64,000 nt of DNA, taken from assembly GCF_910589235.1 (NCBI RefSeq), contig NC_060959.1, positions 310,001-374,000 of the forward strand, given 5' to 3'. The notes under the pieces were generated by a model, which saw nothing but the letters and a program-made list of their open reading frames with translations, had not been told where the DNA came from and ran no database searches. The stretch is from Vespa crabro (taxonomy: Eukaryota > Arthropoda > Insecta > Hymenoptera > Vespidae). Made by a program: the position numbers and the translations under genes. Position 1 is the first letter of the stretch; each line of letters begins with the position of its first letter. Of the stretch, positions 40,830 through 54,107 are shown one piece after another.

Positions 40830-43800
40830 TTTATATTCTATCGACGCCGAATAAAGAATATAACAAGAATATAACGTTTTTGCTATGTTACAATACGCGT
40901 TTTCATATGATAATTGTCGATAAACGTAATCGACATCCGCTAATTTCAGTATATGCGAAGATAAAATCGTGAAATATTTAATAATACTTGTCCCACAGTT
41001 ATAAAAATGTTACCAATCGATTCAGAACATTGCATTTCATAAGATCAAACATCAATTTTATATTGGAATCAAAGTTTTTAACATTCTTTCATATCGTATA
41101 TACGATTTTTCGCTCATATACGCGAATCGTCGAAAAACGAAAACTTTATATCTCGTTCAATTTCATTGATTTTATATTCTATCGACGCCGAATAAAGAAT
41201 ATAACAAGAATATAACGTTTTCACTATGTTTAAATACGCGTTTTCATATGATAATTATCGAAAAAATAATCAACATACGCGAATTTCGGTATATCCGAAG
41301 ATAAAATCGTGAAATCTTTAATAATACTTGTGCCACTGTTAGAAAAATATTACCAATCGATTCAGAACATTGAATTTCATAAGATCAAACTCTATTTTAT
41401 ATTGGAATCAATGTTTTTAACATTCTCTCATACCGTATATACGATATTTCGCTCATATACGCGTATCTTCGAAAAGCGAAAAGTTGAAATCTCGTTCAAT
41501 TTCATTGATTTTATATTATATCGATGCAGAATAAAGAATATAACAAGACTATAACGTTTTTACTATGTTTCAATACGCGTTTTCATATGATAATTGTCGA
41601 AAAATTTAATCGACATAAGCGAATTTCGGTATATGCGAAGATAAAATCATGAGATCCTTAATAATACTTGTGCCACTGATAGAAAAATGTTACCAATCGA
41701 TTCAGAACATTGCATTTCATAAGATGAAACGTCTATTGTATATTGGAATCATAGTTTTTAACATTCTTTCATATCGTATATAAGATTTCTCGCTCATATA
41801 CGCATATGGTCGAAAAACGAAGACTTGAAATCTCGTTCAATTTCATTGATTTTATATTCGGTCAATGCAGAATAAAGAATATAACAAGAATATAACGTTT
41901 TTACTATGTTTAAATACGCGTTTTCATATGATAATTGTCGGAAAACCTAATAGACATACGCGAATTACTGTATATGCGAAGATAAAATCGTGAAATCTTT
42001 AATAATACTTGTGCCACAGTTTGAAAAATGCTACCAATCGATTCAGAACATTGCATTACATAAGATCAAGCATCTATTTTATATTGGAATCAAAGTATTT
42101 AAAATTCTTTCATTTCGTATATAAGATTTTTCGCTCATATACGCGTATCGTCGAAAAACGAAAAGTTGTAATCTCGCTCAATTTCATTCATTTTATATTC
42201 AATCGATGCAGAATAAAGAATATAACAAGAATATAACGTTTTTACTATGTAAAAATACGCGTTTTCATATGATAATTGTCGAAATCCTAATAGACATACG
42301 CGAATTTCGGTATATGCGAAGATAAAATCGTGAAATCTTTAATAATACTTGTGCCACAGTCAGAAAAATGATACCAATCGATTCAGAACATTGCATTTCA
42401 TAAGATCAAACATCTATTTTATCTTGGAATCAAAGTTCTTAACATTCTTTCATATCGTGTATACGATTTTTCGCTCAAATACGCGTATCGTCGTAAAACG
42501 AAAACTTGAAATCTCGTTCAATTTCATTGATTTTATACTCTCTCGATGCAGAATAAAGAATATAACAAGAATATAACGTTTTTACTATGTTTAAATACGC
42601 GTTTTCATCTGATAATTGTCGATAAACGTAATCGACAATAGCGAATTTCGGTATATGCGAAGATAAAATCGTGAAATCTTTAATAATACTTGTGCCACAA
42701 TTTGAAAAATGTTACCAATCGATTCAGAACATTGCATTTCATAATATCAAACATCTATTTTATATTGGAATCAAAGTTTTTAACATTCTTTCATATCGTA
42801 TATACGATTTTTCGCTCATATACGCGTATCGTCGAAAAACGAAAACTCGAAATCTCGTTCAATTTCATTGATTTTATATTCTATCGAAGCAGAATAAAGA
42901 ATATAACAAGAATATAACGTTTTTACTATGTTTAAATACGCGTTTTCATTATATAATTGTCGAAAAACGTAATCGACATACGCGAATTTCGGTATATGCG
43001 AAGATAAAATCGTGAAATATTTAATAATACTTGTTCCACAGTTAGAAAAATGCTACCAATCGATTCTGAACATTGCAATTCATAAGATCAAATATCTATT
43101 TTATATTGGAATCAAAGTTTTTAACATTCTTTCATATCGTATACACGATTTTTCGCTCATATACGAGTATCGTCGAAAAACGAAAACTTGAAATCTCGTT
43201 CTATTACATTGATTTTATATTCTATCGATGCAGAATAAAGAATAAAACACGAATATAACGTTTTTACTATGTTTAAATACGCGTTTTCATCTGATTATTG
43301 TCGAAAAACGTAATTGAAATACCCGAATTTCGGTATATGCGAAGATGAAATCGTGAAATCTTTAATAATACTTGTGCCACAGTTTGAAAAATGCTACCAA
43401 TCGATTCAGAACATTGCATTTCATAAGATCAAACATCTATTTTATATTGGAATCAAAGTTTTTAACATTCTTTCATATCGTATATACGATATTTCGCTCA
43501 TATACGCGTATCGTCGAAAAACGAAAACTCGAAATCTCGTTCAATTTCATTGATTTTATATTCTATCGAAGCAGAATAACGAATATAACAAGAATATAAC
43601 GTTTTTACTATATTTAAATACGCGTTTTCATTATATAATTGTCGAAAAACGTAATCGACATACGCGAATTTCGGTATATGCGAAGATAAAATCGTGAAAT
43701 CTTTAATAATACTTGTGCCACAGTTAGAAAAAAGTTACCAATTGATTCAGATCAATGCATTTCATCAGATCAAACATGTATTTTATATTGGAATCAAAGT

Positions 43801-44445
43801 TTATAACATTCTTTCACATCGTATATACGATATTTCGCTCATATACGCGTATCGTCGATAACCGAAAAGTTGAAATCTCGTTCAATTTCATTGATTTTAT
43901 ATTCTATCTATGCAGAATAAAGAATGAAACAAGAAAATAACGTTTTTGCTATGTTTCAATACGCGTTTTCATATGATAATTGTCGATAAACGTAATCGAC
44001 ATCCGCTAATTTCAGTATATGCGAAGATAAAATCGTGAAATATTTAATAATACTTGTTCCACAGTTAGAAAAATGCTACCAATCGATTCTGAACATTGCA
44101 ATTCATAAGATCAAATATCTATTTTATATTGGAATCAAAGTTTTTAACATTCTTTCATATCGTATATACGATTTTTCGCTCATATACGCGTATCGTCGTA
44201 AAACGAAAAGTTGAAATCTCGTTCAATTTCATTGATTTTATATTCTATCGATGCAGAATAAGAATTTAACAAAAATATAATGTTTTTTCTATGTTTAAAT
44301 ACGCGTTTTAGATATGATAATTTTCGAAATACGTAATCGACATACTCGAATTTCTGTATATGCGAAGATGAAATCGTGAATTCTTTAATAATACTTGTGC
44401 CACAGATTGAAAAATGTTATCAACCGATTCTGAACATTGCAATTC

Positions 44446-46488
44446 ATAAGATCAAATATCTATTTTATATTGGTATCAAAGTTTTTAACATTCTTTCATA
44501 TCGTATTTACGATTTTTCGCTCATATACGCGTATCGTCGTAAAACGAAAAGTTGAAATCTCGTTCAATTTCATTGATTTTATATTCTATCGATGCAGAAT
44601 AAGAAATTAACAAAAATATAACGTTTTTACTATGTTTAAATACGCGCTTTCATATGATAATTGTCGATAAACCTAATCGACATACAACGAATTACGGTAT
44701 ATGCGAAGATAAAATCGTGAAATCTTTAATAATACTTGTGCCACAGTTTGAAAAATGTTACCAATCTATTCAGAACATTGCATTTCATAAGATTAAATAT
44801 CCAATTTGTATTGCAATCAATGATTTTAACATTGTTTCATATCGTATATACGATTTTTCGCTCATATACGCGTATCGTCGAAAAACGAAAATTTGAAGTC
44901 TCGTTAATTTCCATTGTTTTTATATTCTATCGATGCAGAATAAAGAATATAACAAGAATATAACGTTTTTACTATGATTAAATAAGCGTTTTCATATGAT
45001 AATTGTGGAAAAACGTAATCGACATACACGTATTTCGGTATATGACAAGATTAAATTGTGACATCTTCAATAATACTTGCACCACAGTTTGAAAAATGTT
45101 ACCAATCGAATCAGAACATTAAATTTCAAAAGATTAAACATCTACTTTATATTGTAATCAAAGTATTAACATTGTTTCATATCGTATATTCGATTTTTCG
45201 CTCATATACGCAATCGTCGAAAAATGTAAAGTTGAAATCTCGTTAAATTTCGATGATTTTATATTCTGTCGAAGTAGAATAAAGAATATAACAAGAATAT
45301 AACGTTTTTACTATCTTCAAATACGCGTTTTCATATGAAAATTGTCGAAAAACGTAATCGACATACGCGAATTATGGTATATGCGAAGAATAATTTTTGA
45401 ATTCTTTAATAATACTTGTGCCACCGTTTGAAAAATGTTACCAATCGATTCAGAACATTGCATTACATAAATTCAAATATCTATTTTATTTTGGAATCAA
45501 AGTTTTTAACATTTTTATATATTGTATATACGATTTTTCGCTCATATACGCGTATCGTCGAATAACGTAAAGTAGAAATCTCGTTAAATTTCAATGATTT
45601 TGTATTCCATCGATGCAGATAAAGAATATAACATGAATATAACGTTTTTCCTATGTTTAAATACACAATTTCATATGATAATTTTCGAAAAACGTAATCG
45701 ACATACACGAATTTCGGTGTAAGAGGAGATAAAATGGTGAAATATTAAATAATACTTGTGCCACAGTTTGAAAAATGTTACCAAACGATTCAGAACATTT
45801 CATTTCATAAGATCAAACATCTATTTTATATTGCAATCAAAGTTTTTAACATTGTATCATATCGTATATTCGATTTTTCGCTCATATACGCATATCGTCG
45901 TAAAACGAAAAGTTGAAATCTCGTTAAATTTCATTGATTTTGTATTCCATCGATGCAGAATAAAGAATATACCAAGAATATAACGTTTTCACTATGTTTT
46001 AATCCACGTTTTCATATGATAATTATCGAATTACTTAATCGGCATACAAAAATTTTGGTATATGCGAAGATGAGATTGTGAAATCTTTAATAATACTTGT
46101 GCCAAAGTTTGAAAAATGTTACCAATCGATTCAGAACATAGCATTTCATAAGATCAAACATCTATTTTATATTGCAATCAAAGTTTTTAAAATTGTTTCA
46201 TATCGTAAATACGAATTTTCGCTCATGTACGCGTATCGTCCAAAAACGAAAAGTTGAAATCTCGTTCAGTTTCATTCATTTTATATTCTATCGATGCAGA
46301 ATAAGGAATATAACATGAATATAACGTTTTTCCTATGTCTAAATACACAATTTCATATGATAATTTTCGAAAAACGTAATCGACATACACGAATTTCGGT
46401 GTAAGAGAAGATAAAATGGTGAAATATTAAATAATACTTGTGCCACAGTTTGAAAAATGTTATCAATCGATTCAGAACATAGCAATTC
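44446..46488 (+). repeat. Six-monomer higher-order block (2,043 bp), copy A
   Basis: First of about 2.5 tandem copies. Diverged private variants mark it: GATTAAATATCCAATTTG, GTGACATCTTCAATAATAC, GAAGAATAATTTTTGAATTC, GGTGTAAGAGGAGATAAAATGG and CGGCATACAAAAATTTTGG. Points 44,654/46,697, 45,058/47,101 and 45,756/47,799 are 2,043 bp apart. Confidence 0.9.
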
Positions 46489-48531
46489 ATAAGATCAAAT
46501 ATCTATTTTATATTGGTATCAAAGTTTTTAACATTCTTTCATATCGTATTTACGATTTTTCGCTCATATACGCGTATCGTCGTAAAACGAAAAGTTGAAA
46601 TCTCGTTCAATTTCATTGATTTTATATTCTATCGATGCAGAATAAGAAATTAACAAAAATATAACGTTTTTACTATGTTTAAATACGCGCTTTCATATGA
46701 TAATTGTCGATAAACCTAATCGACATACAACGAATTACGGTATATGCGAAGATAAAATCGTGAAATCTTTAATAATACTTGTGCCACAGTTTGAAAAATG
46801 TTACCAATCTATTCAGAACATTGCATTTCATAAGATTAAATATCCAATTTGTATTGCAATCAATGATTTTAACATTGTTTCATATCGTATATACGATTTT
46901 TCGCTCATATACGCGTATCGTCGAAAAACGAAAATTTGAAGTCTCGTTAATTTCCATTGTTTTTATATTCTATCGATGCAGAATAAAGAATATAACAAGA
47001 ATATAACGTTTTTACTATGATTAAATAAGCGTTTTCATATGATAATTGTGGAAAAACGTAATCGACATACACGTATTTCGGTATATGACAAGATTAAATT
47101 GTGACATCTTCAATAATACTTGCACCACAGTTTGAAAAATGTTACCAATCGAATCAGAACATTAAATTTCAAAAGATTAAACATCTACTTTATATTGTAA
47201 TCAAAGTATTAACATTGTTTCATATCGTATATTCGATTTTTCGCTCATATACGCAATCGTCGAAAAATGTAAAGTTGAAATCTCGTTAAATTTCGATGAT
47301 TTTATATTCTGTCGAAGTAGAATAAAGAATATAACAAGAATATAACGTTTTTACTATCTTCAAATACGCGTTTTCATATGAAAATTGTCGAAAAACGTAA
47401 TCGACATACGCGAATTATGGTATATGCGAAGAATAATTTTTGAATTCTTTAATAATACTTGTGCCACCGTTTGAAAAATGTTACCAATCGATTCAGAACA
47501 TTGCATTACATAAATTCAAATATCTATTTTATTTTGGAATCAAAGTTTTTAACATTTTTATATATTGTATATACGATTTTTCGCTCATATACGCGTATCG
47601 TCGAATAACGTAAAGTAGAAATCTCGTTAAATTTCAATGATTTTGTATTCCATCGATGCAGATAAAGAATATAACATGAATATAACGTTTTTCCTATGTT
47701 TAAATACACAATTTCATATGATAATTTTCGAAAAACGTAATCGACATACACGAATTTCGGTGTAAGAGGAGATAAAATGGTGAAATATTAAATAATACTT
47801 GTGCCACAGTATGAAAAATGTTACCAATCGATTCAGAACATTTCATTTCATAAGATCAAACATCTATTTTATATTGCAAACAAAGTTTTTAACATTGTAT
47901 CATATCGTATATTCGATTTTTCGCTCATATACGCATATCGTCGTAAAACGAAAAGTTGAAATCTCGTTAAATTTCATTGATTTTGTATTCCATCGATGCA
48001 GAATAAAGAATATACCAAGAATATAACGTTTTCACTATGTTTTAATCCACGTTTTCATATGATAATTATCGAATTACTTAATCGGCATACAAAAATTTTG
48101 GTATATGCGAAGATGAGATTGTGAAATCTTTAATAATACTTGTGCCAAAGTTTGAAAAATGTCACCAATCGATTCAGAACATAGCATTTCATAAGATCAA
48201 CCATCTATTTTATATTGCAATCAAAGTTTTTAAAATTGTTTCATATCGTAAATACGAATTTTCGCTCATGTACGCGTATCGTCCAAAAACGAAAAGTTGA
48301 AATCTCGTTCAGTTTCATTCATTTTATATTCTATCGATGCAGAATAAGGAATATAACATGAATATAACGTTTTTCCTATGTCTAAATACACAATTTCATA
48401 TGATAATTTTCGAAAAACGTAATCGACATACACGAATTTCGGTGTAAGAGAAGATAAAATGGTGAAATATTAAATAATACTTGTGCCACAGTTTGAAAAA
48501 TGTTATCAATCGATTCAGAAAATAGCATTTC
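46489..48531 (+). repeat. Six-monomer higher-order block (2,043 bp), copy B
   Basis: Second copy of 44,446-46,488 with isolated differences, for example CAGTATGAAAAATG (about 47,808) against CAGTTTGAAAAATG, GCAAACAAAG (about 47,876) against GCAATCAAAG, and ATCAACCATC (about 48,196) against ATCAAACATC. Confidence 0.9.
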
Positions 48532-48809
48532 ATAAGATCAAACATCTGTTTTATATTGGAATCAAAGTTTTTAACATTGTTTCACATCGTATATACGATT
48601 TTTCGCTCATATACGCGTATCTTCGAAAAACGAAAAGTTGAAAGCTCGTTCAATTTCATTGATTATATATTCCATCGATGGAGAATAAGGAATTTAACAA
48701 GAATATAACGTTTTTACTATGATTAAATAAGCGTTTTCATATGATAATTGTGGAAAAACGTAATCGACATACACGTATTTCGGTATATGATAAGATAAAA
48801 TGGTGAAAT

Positions 48810-49680
48810 CTTTAATAATATTTGCGCCACAGTTTGAAAAATGTTACCAATCTATTCAGAACATTGCATTTCATAAGATTAAATATCCAATTTGTATTGC
48901 AATCAATGATTTTAACATTGTTTCATATCGTATATACGATTTTTCGCTCATATACGCGTATCGTCGAAAAACGAAAATTTGAAGTCTCGTTAATTTCCAT
49001 TGTTTTTATATTCTATCGATGCAGAATAAAGAATATAACAAGAATATAACGTTTTTACTATGATTAAATAAGCGTTTTCATATGATAATTGTGGAAGAAC
49101 GTAATCGACATACACGTATTTCGGTATATGACAAGATTAAATTGTGACATCTTCAATAATACTTGCGCCACAGTTCGAAAAATGTTACCAATCGAATCAG
49201 AACATTAAATTTCAAAAGATTAAACATCTACTTTATATTGTAATCAAAGTATTAACATTGTTTCATATCGTATATGCGATTTTTCGCTTATATACGCAAT
49301 CGTCGAAAAATGTAAAGTTGAAATCTCGTTAAATTTCGTTGATTTTATATTCTGTCGAAGTAGAATAAAGTATATAACAAGAATATAACGTTTTTACTAT
49401 GTTCAAATACGCGTTTACATATGAAAATTGTCGAAAAACGTAATCGACATACGCGAATTATGGTATATGCGAAGAATAATTTTTGAAATCTTTAATAATA
49501 CTTGTGCCACCGTTTGAAAAATGTTACCAATCGATTCAGAACATTGCATTACATAAATTCAAATATCTATTTTATTTTGGAATCAAAGTATTTAACATTT
49601 TTATATATTGTATATACGATTTTTCGCTCATATACGCGTATCGTCGAATAACGTAAAGTAGAAATCTCGTTAAATTTCAA
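48810..49680 (+). repeat. Six-monomer higher-order block, partial copy C
   Basis: Matches about 46,767-47,637 at the same 2,043 bp offset but with more substitutions, such as TTTGCGCCACAG, CAGTTCGAAAAATG and TATATGCGATTTTTCGC. The monomer before it (about 48,500-48,800) does not follow the pattern, so this third copy is incomplete or has been overwritten. Confidence 0.82.
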
Positions 49681-51136
49681 TGATATTATATTCCATCGAT
49701 GCAGAATAAAGAATATAACAAGAATATAACGTTTTTACTAAGTTTAAGTACACGTTTTCATATGATTATTGTCGATAAACGTATTCGAAATACGCAAATT
49801 TCGATATGAGAAGATGAAAAGGTGAAATCTTTAATAATACTTGTGCCACAGTTTGAAAAATCTTACCAATCGATTCAGAACATTGCATTTGATAAGATAA
49901 AGCATCTACTTTATATTGTAATCAAAGTTTTAACATTGTTTCATATCGTATATTTGATTTTTCGCTCATATACGCATATCGTCCTAAAACGAAAAGTTGA
50001 AATCTCGTCAAATTCCATTGTTTTTATACTCTATCGATGCAGAATAAAGAACATAACAAGAATATAACGTTTTGACTATGTTTAAATACGCGTTTTCATA
50101 TGATAATATTCGAAGAAAGTAATCGGCATGCGCGAATTTCGGTATATGCGAAGATAAAATCGTGAAATCGTTAATAATACTTGTGCCACAGTTATAAAAA
50201 TGTTACCAATCGATTCAGAACATTGCATTTCATAAGATCAAACTTCTATTTTATATTGGAATCAAAGTTTTTAACATTCTTTCATAACTTATATACGATT
50301 TTTCGCTCAAATACGCGAATCGTCGAAAAACGAAACCTTGAAATCTCGTTCAATTTCATTGATTTTATATTCTATCGATGCAGAATAAATAATTTAACAA
50401 GAATATAACGTTTTTACTATGTTTAAATACGCGTTTTCATATGATAATTGTCGAAAAACATATTCGACATACGCGAAATTCGGTATATGTGACGATAAAA
50501 TCGTGAAATCTTTAATAATACTTGTGCCACAGTTTGAGAAATGTTACCAATCGATTCAGAACATTGCATTTCATCAGATCAAACATGTATTTTATATTGG
50601 AATCAAAGTTTTTAACATTCTTTCATATCGTATATACGATTTTTCGCTCAAATTGGCGTATCATCGAAAAACGAAAAGTTGAAATCTCTTTCAATTTCAT
50701 TGATTTTATATTCTATCGATGCAGAATAGAGAATATAGCAAGAATATAACGTTTTTACTATGTTTAAATACACGTTTTCAAATGATAATTGTCGAAAAAC
50801 GTAATCGACATACGAGAATTTCATTATATGCGAAGATAAAATCGTGAAATCTTCAATATACTTGTGCCACAGTTAGAAAAATGTTACCATTCGATTCAGA
50901 ACATTGCATTTCATAAGATCAAATATCTATTTTCTATTGGATTCAAAGTTTTTAACATTCTTTCATATCGTATATACGATTTTTCGCTCATATACGCATA
51001 TCGTCGAAAAACGAAAAGTTTAAATCTCGTTCAATTTCATTGATTTAAAATTTTATCGATGCAGAATAAAGAATATCACAAGAATATAAGGTTTTTACTA
51101 TGTTTAAATACGCGTTTTCATATGATAATTGTCGAA

Positions 51137-51440
51137 AACCTTATTGGATATACGAAAATTTCGGTATATGTGACGATAAAATCTTGAAATCTTTAATAAT
51201 ACTTGAGCCACAATTTGAGAAATGTTACCAATCGATTCAGAACGTTGCGTTTCAGAAGATCAAACATCTATTTTATATTGGAATCAAAGTTTTTAACAGT
51301 GTTTCATTTCTTATATACGATATTTCGCTCATATACGCGTATCGTCGAAAAATGAAAAGTTGAAGTCTAGTGAAATTTCATTGATTTTATATTCTATCGA
51401 TGCAGAATAAAGAATATAAGAAGAATATAACGTTTTTACT
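51137..51440 (+). repeat. Diverged monomer repeated six monomers away, copy A
   Basis: Shares a dense set of private substitutions with 53,183-53,486: TTATTGGATATACGAAAATT, GTGACGATAAAATCTTG, GAGCCACAATTTGAG, ACGTTGCGTTTCAG, AACAGTGTTTCATTTCTTATA and AAGTCTAGTGAAATTTC. The flanking monomers differ, so a single short segment was copied. Confidence 0.85.
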
Positions 51441-53182
51441 ACGTTTAAATACGCATTTTCATATGATAATTATAGAAAAACGTAATCGTCATACGCGAAT
51501 TTCAATATATGCGAAGATAAAATCGTGAAATCTTTAATAATTCTTGTATCACACTTTGAAAATTGTTACCAATCGAGTCAGAACATTGCATTTCATAAGA
51601 TCAAACATCTATTTTATATTGAAATCAAAGTTTCTAACTATGTTTCATATCCTGTATACGTTTTTTCGCTCATATACGCGTATCGTCGAATAATGAAAAG
51701 TTGAAATCTTGTTCAATTTCATTGATTTTCTATTCCATCGATGCAGAATAAATAATTTAATAAGAATATAACGTTTTTACTATGTTTAAATACGCGTTTT
51801 CATATAATAATTGTCGAAAAACATATTCGACATACGCGAATTTCGGTATATGTGACGATAAAATCGTGAAATCTTTAATAATACTTGTGCCACAGTTTGA
51901 GAAATGTTACCAATATATTCAGAACATTGCATTTCTGCAGATCAAACATCTATTTTATATTGGAATCAAAGTTCTTAACATTGTTTCATATCGTAAATAC
52001 GAATTTTCGCTCATGTACGCGTATCGTCCAAAAACGAAAAGTTGAAATCTCGTTCAGTTTCATTCATTTTATATTCTATCGTTGCAGAATAAGGAATATA
52101 ACAAGAATATAACGTTTTTATTATATTTTTAATACACGTTTTCATATGATAATTGTCGAAATACCTAAACGACATACGCGAATTTCGGTATATGAGAAGA
52201 TAAAATCGTGAAATCTTTAATAATACTTGTGCCACAGTTAGAAAATTGTTACCAATCGATTCAGAACATTGCATTTCATTAGATCGAACATGTATTTTAT
52301 ATTGGAATCAACGTTTTTAACATTCTTTCATATCGTATATACGATTTTTCGCTCAAATACGCGTATCATCGAAAAACGAAAAGTTGAAATCTCTTTCAAT
52401 TTCTTTGATTTTATATTCTATCGATGCAGAATAGAGAATATAACAAGAATATAACGTTTTTACTATGTTTAAATACACGTTTTCAAATGATAATTTTCGA
52501 AAAACGTAATCGACATAAGCGAATTTCGGTATATGCGAAGATAAAATCGTGAAATCTTCAATATACTTGTGCCACAGTTAGAAAAATGTTACCAATCGAT
52601 TCAGAACATTGCATTTCATAAGATCAAACATCTATTTTCTATTGGATTCAAAGTTTTTAACATTCTTTCATATCGTATATACGATTTTTCGCTCAAATAG
52701 GCGTATCATCGAAAAACGAAAAGTTGAAATCTCTTTCAATTTCATTGATTTTATATTCTATCGATGCAGAATAGAGAATATAACAAGAATATAACGTTTT
52801 TACTATGTTTAAATACGCGTTTTCATATGATAATTGTCGATAAACTAAATCGACATACGCGAATTACGGTATATGCTTAGATAAAAACGTGAAATCTTTT
52901 ATAATACTTGTGCCACAGTATGAAAAATGTTACCAATCGATTCAGAACGTTTTATTTCATAAGATCAAACATCTATTTTGTATTGGAATCAAAGTTTTTA
53001 ACATTCTTTCATATCGTATATACGATTTTTCGCTCATATACGCGTATCGTCGAAAAACGAAAACTTGAAATCTCGTTCAATTTCATTGATTTTATATTCT
53101 ATCGATGCAGAATAAAGAATATAACAAGAATATAAAGTCGTTACTATGTTTCAATACGCGTTTTCGTAGGATAATTGTCGAA

Positions 53183-53486
53183 AACCTTATTGGATATACG
53201 AAAATTTCGGTATATGTGACGATAAAATCTTGAAATCTTTAATAATACTTGAGCCACAATTTGAGAAATGTTACCAATCGATTCAGAACGTTGCGTTTCA
53301 GAAGATCAAACATCTATTTTATATTGGAATCAAAGTTTTTAACAGTGTTTCATTTCTTATATACGATATTTCGCTCATATACGCGTATCGTCGAAAAATG
53401 AAAAGTTGAAGTCTAGTGAAATTTCATTGATTTTATATTCTATCGATGCAGAATAAAGAATATAAGAAGAATATAACGTTTTTACT
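53183..53486 (+). repeat. Diverged monomer repeated six monomers away, copy B
   Basis: Second copy of 51,137-51,440. Upstream it joins TACGCGTTTTCGTAGGATAATTG instead of the usual CATATGATAATTG, and downstream it enters a monomer with GAAGAATAATTTTTG like those near 45,390 and 47,430. Confidence 0.85.
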
Positions 53487-54107
53487 TCGTTTAAATACGC
53501 GTTTTCATATGAAAATTGTCGAAAAACGTAATCGACATACGCGAATTATGGTATATGCGAAGAATAATTTTTGAAATCTTTAATAATACTTGTGCCACAG
53601 ATTGAAGAATGATACCAATCGATTCAGAACATTGCATTTCATAAGATAAAACATCTACTTTATATTGGAATCAAAGTTCTTAACATTGTTTCATTTCGTA
53701 TATACGATTTTTCGCTCATATATGCGTATCGTCGAAAAACGAAAAGTTGGAATCTCGTTAAATTTCATTGATTTTATATTCTATCGATTCAGAATAAAGA
53801 ATATAACAAGAATATAACGTTTTTACTATGTCTAAATACACGTTTTCATATGATAATTGTCGAGAAACCTAATCGGCATACGCGAATTTCGGTATATGCG
53901 GAGATAAATTCGTGAAATCTTTAATAATACATTAGCCACAGTTTGAAAAATATTACTAATCGATTCAGAACACTGCATTTCAGAAGATCAAACATCTATT
54001 TTATATTTGAATCAAAGTTTTTAATAATGTTTCATGTCGTGTATACGTTTTTTCGCTCATATACGCGTATCGTCGAAAAACGTATAGTTGAAATCTCGTT
54101 CAATTTT

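Larger units (their letters stand above)
1..54107 (+). repeat. Satellite DNA array, ~340-341 bp monomer, about 159 tandem copies
   Basis: The same unit recurs without interruption and in one orientation. Landmarks such as CATTTCATAAGATCAAAC, ATCGTATATACGAT, GAAATCTCGTTCAATTTC and ACTTGTGCCACAGTTAG reappear every 339-341 bp; for example, equivalent points lie at 1,532, 1,873, 4,939, 5,280, 6,301, 6,642 and 6,983. Monomers are strongly AT-rich but keep many CpGs (ACGCG, TCG, ACG). Variation is mostly single substitutions plus a few 1-3 bp indels shared between copies. No spacer, mobile element or gene interrupts the array. The left edge is outside the window, so 54.1 kb is a minimum length. A centromeric or pericentromeric satellite is the natural reading, but nothing in the sequence proves location or function. 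Most monomers contain an open frame of 61-81 codons on the + strand; I treat these as chance frames maintained by homogenisation. Confidence 0.97.
44300..54107 (+). repeat. Diverged right flank of the satellite array
   Basis: From about 44.3 kb to the array end, monomers carry more private changes than those to the left. Examples are TCGTTAAATTTC for TCGTTCAATTTC, CAGTTTGAAAAATG for CAGTTAGAAAAATG, ATACACGT and loss of the ACGCG palindrome. Block repeats persist: 51,137-51,440 matches 53,183-53,486 (offset 2,046 bp, 6 monomers), sharing TTATTGGATATACG, GAGCCACAATTTGAG and GTTGCGTTTCAG. Greater divergence towards an edge is expected when homogenisation by unequal exchange is weaker there. The left boundary is gradual. 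Confidence 0.75.

Noticed and set aside
1..54107. CRISPR-like regular repeats
   Set aside because: The whole ~340-bp unit is conserved. There is no alternation of short identical repeats with unique spacers, and no cas genes.
1..54107. Telomeric repeats (TTAGG or similar)
   Set aside because: No run of TTAGG, TTAGGG or TCAGG was seen in either orientation.
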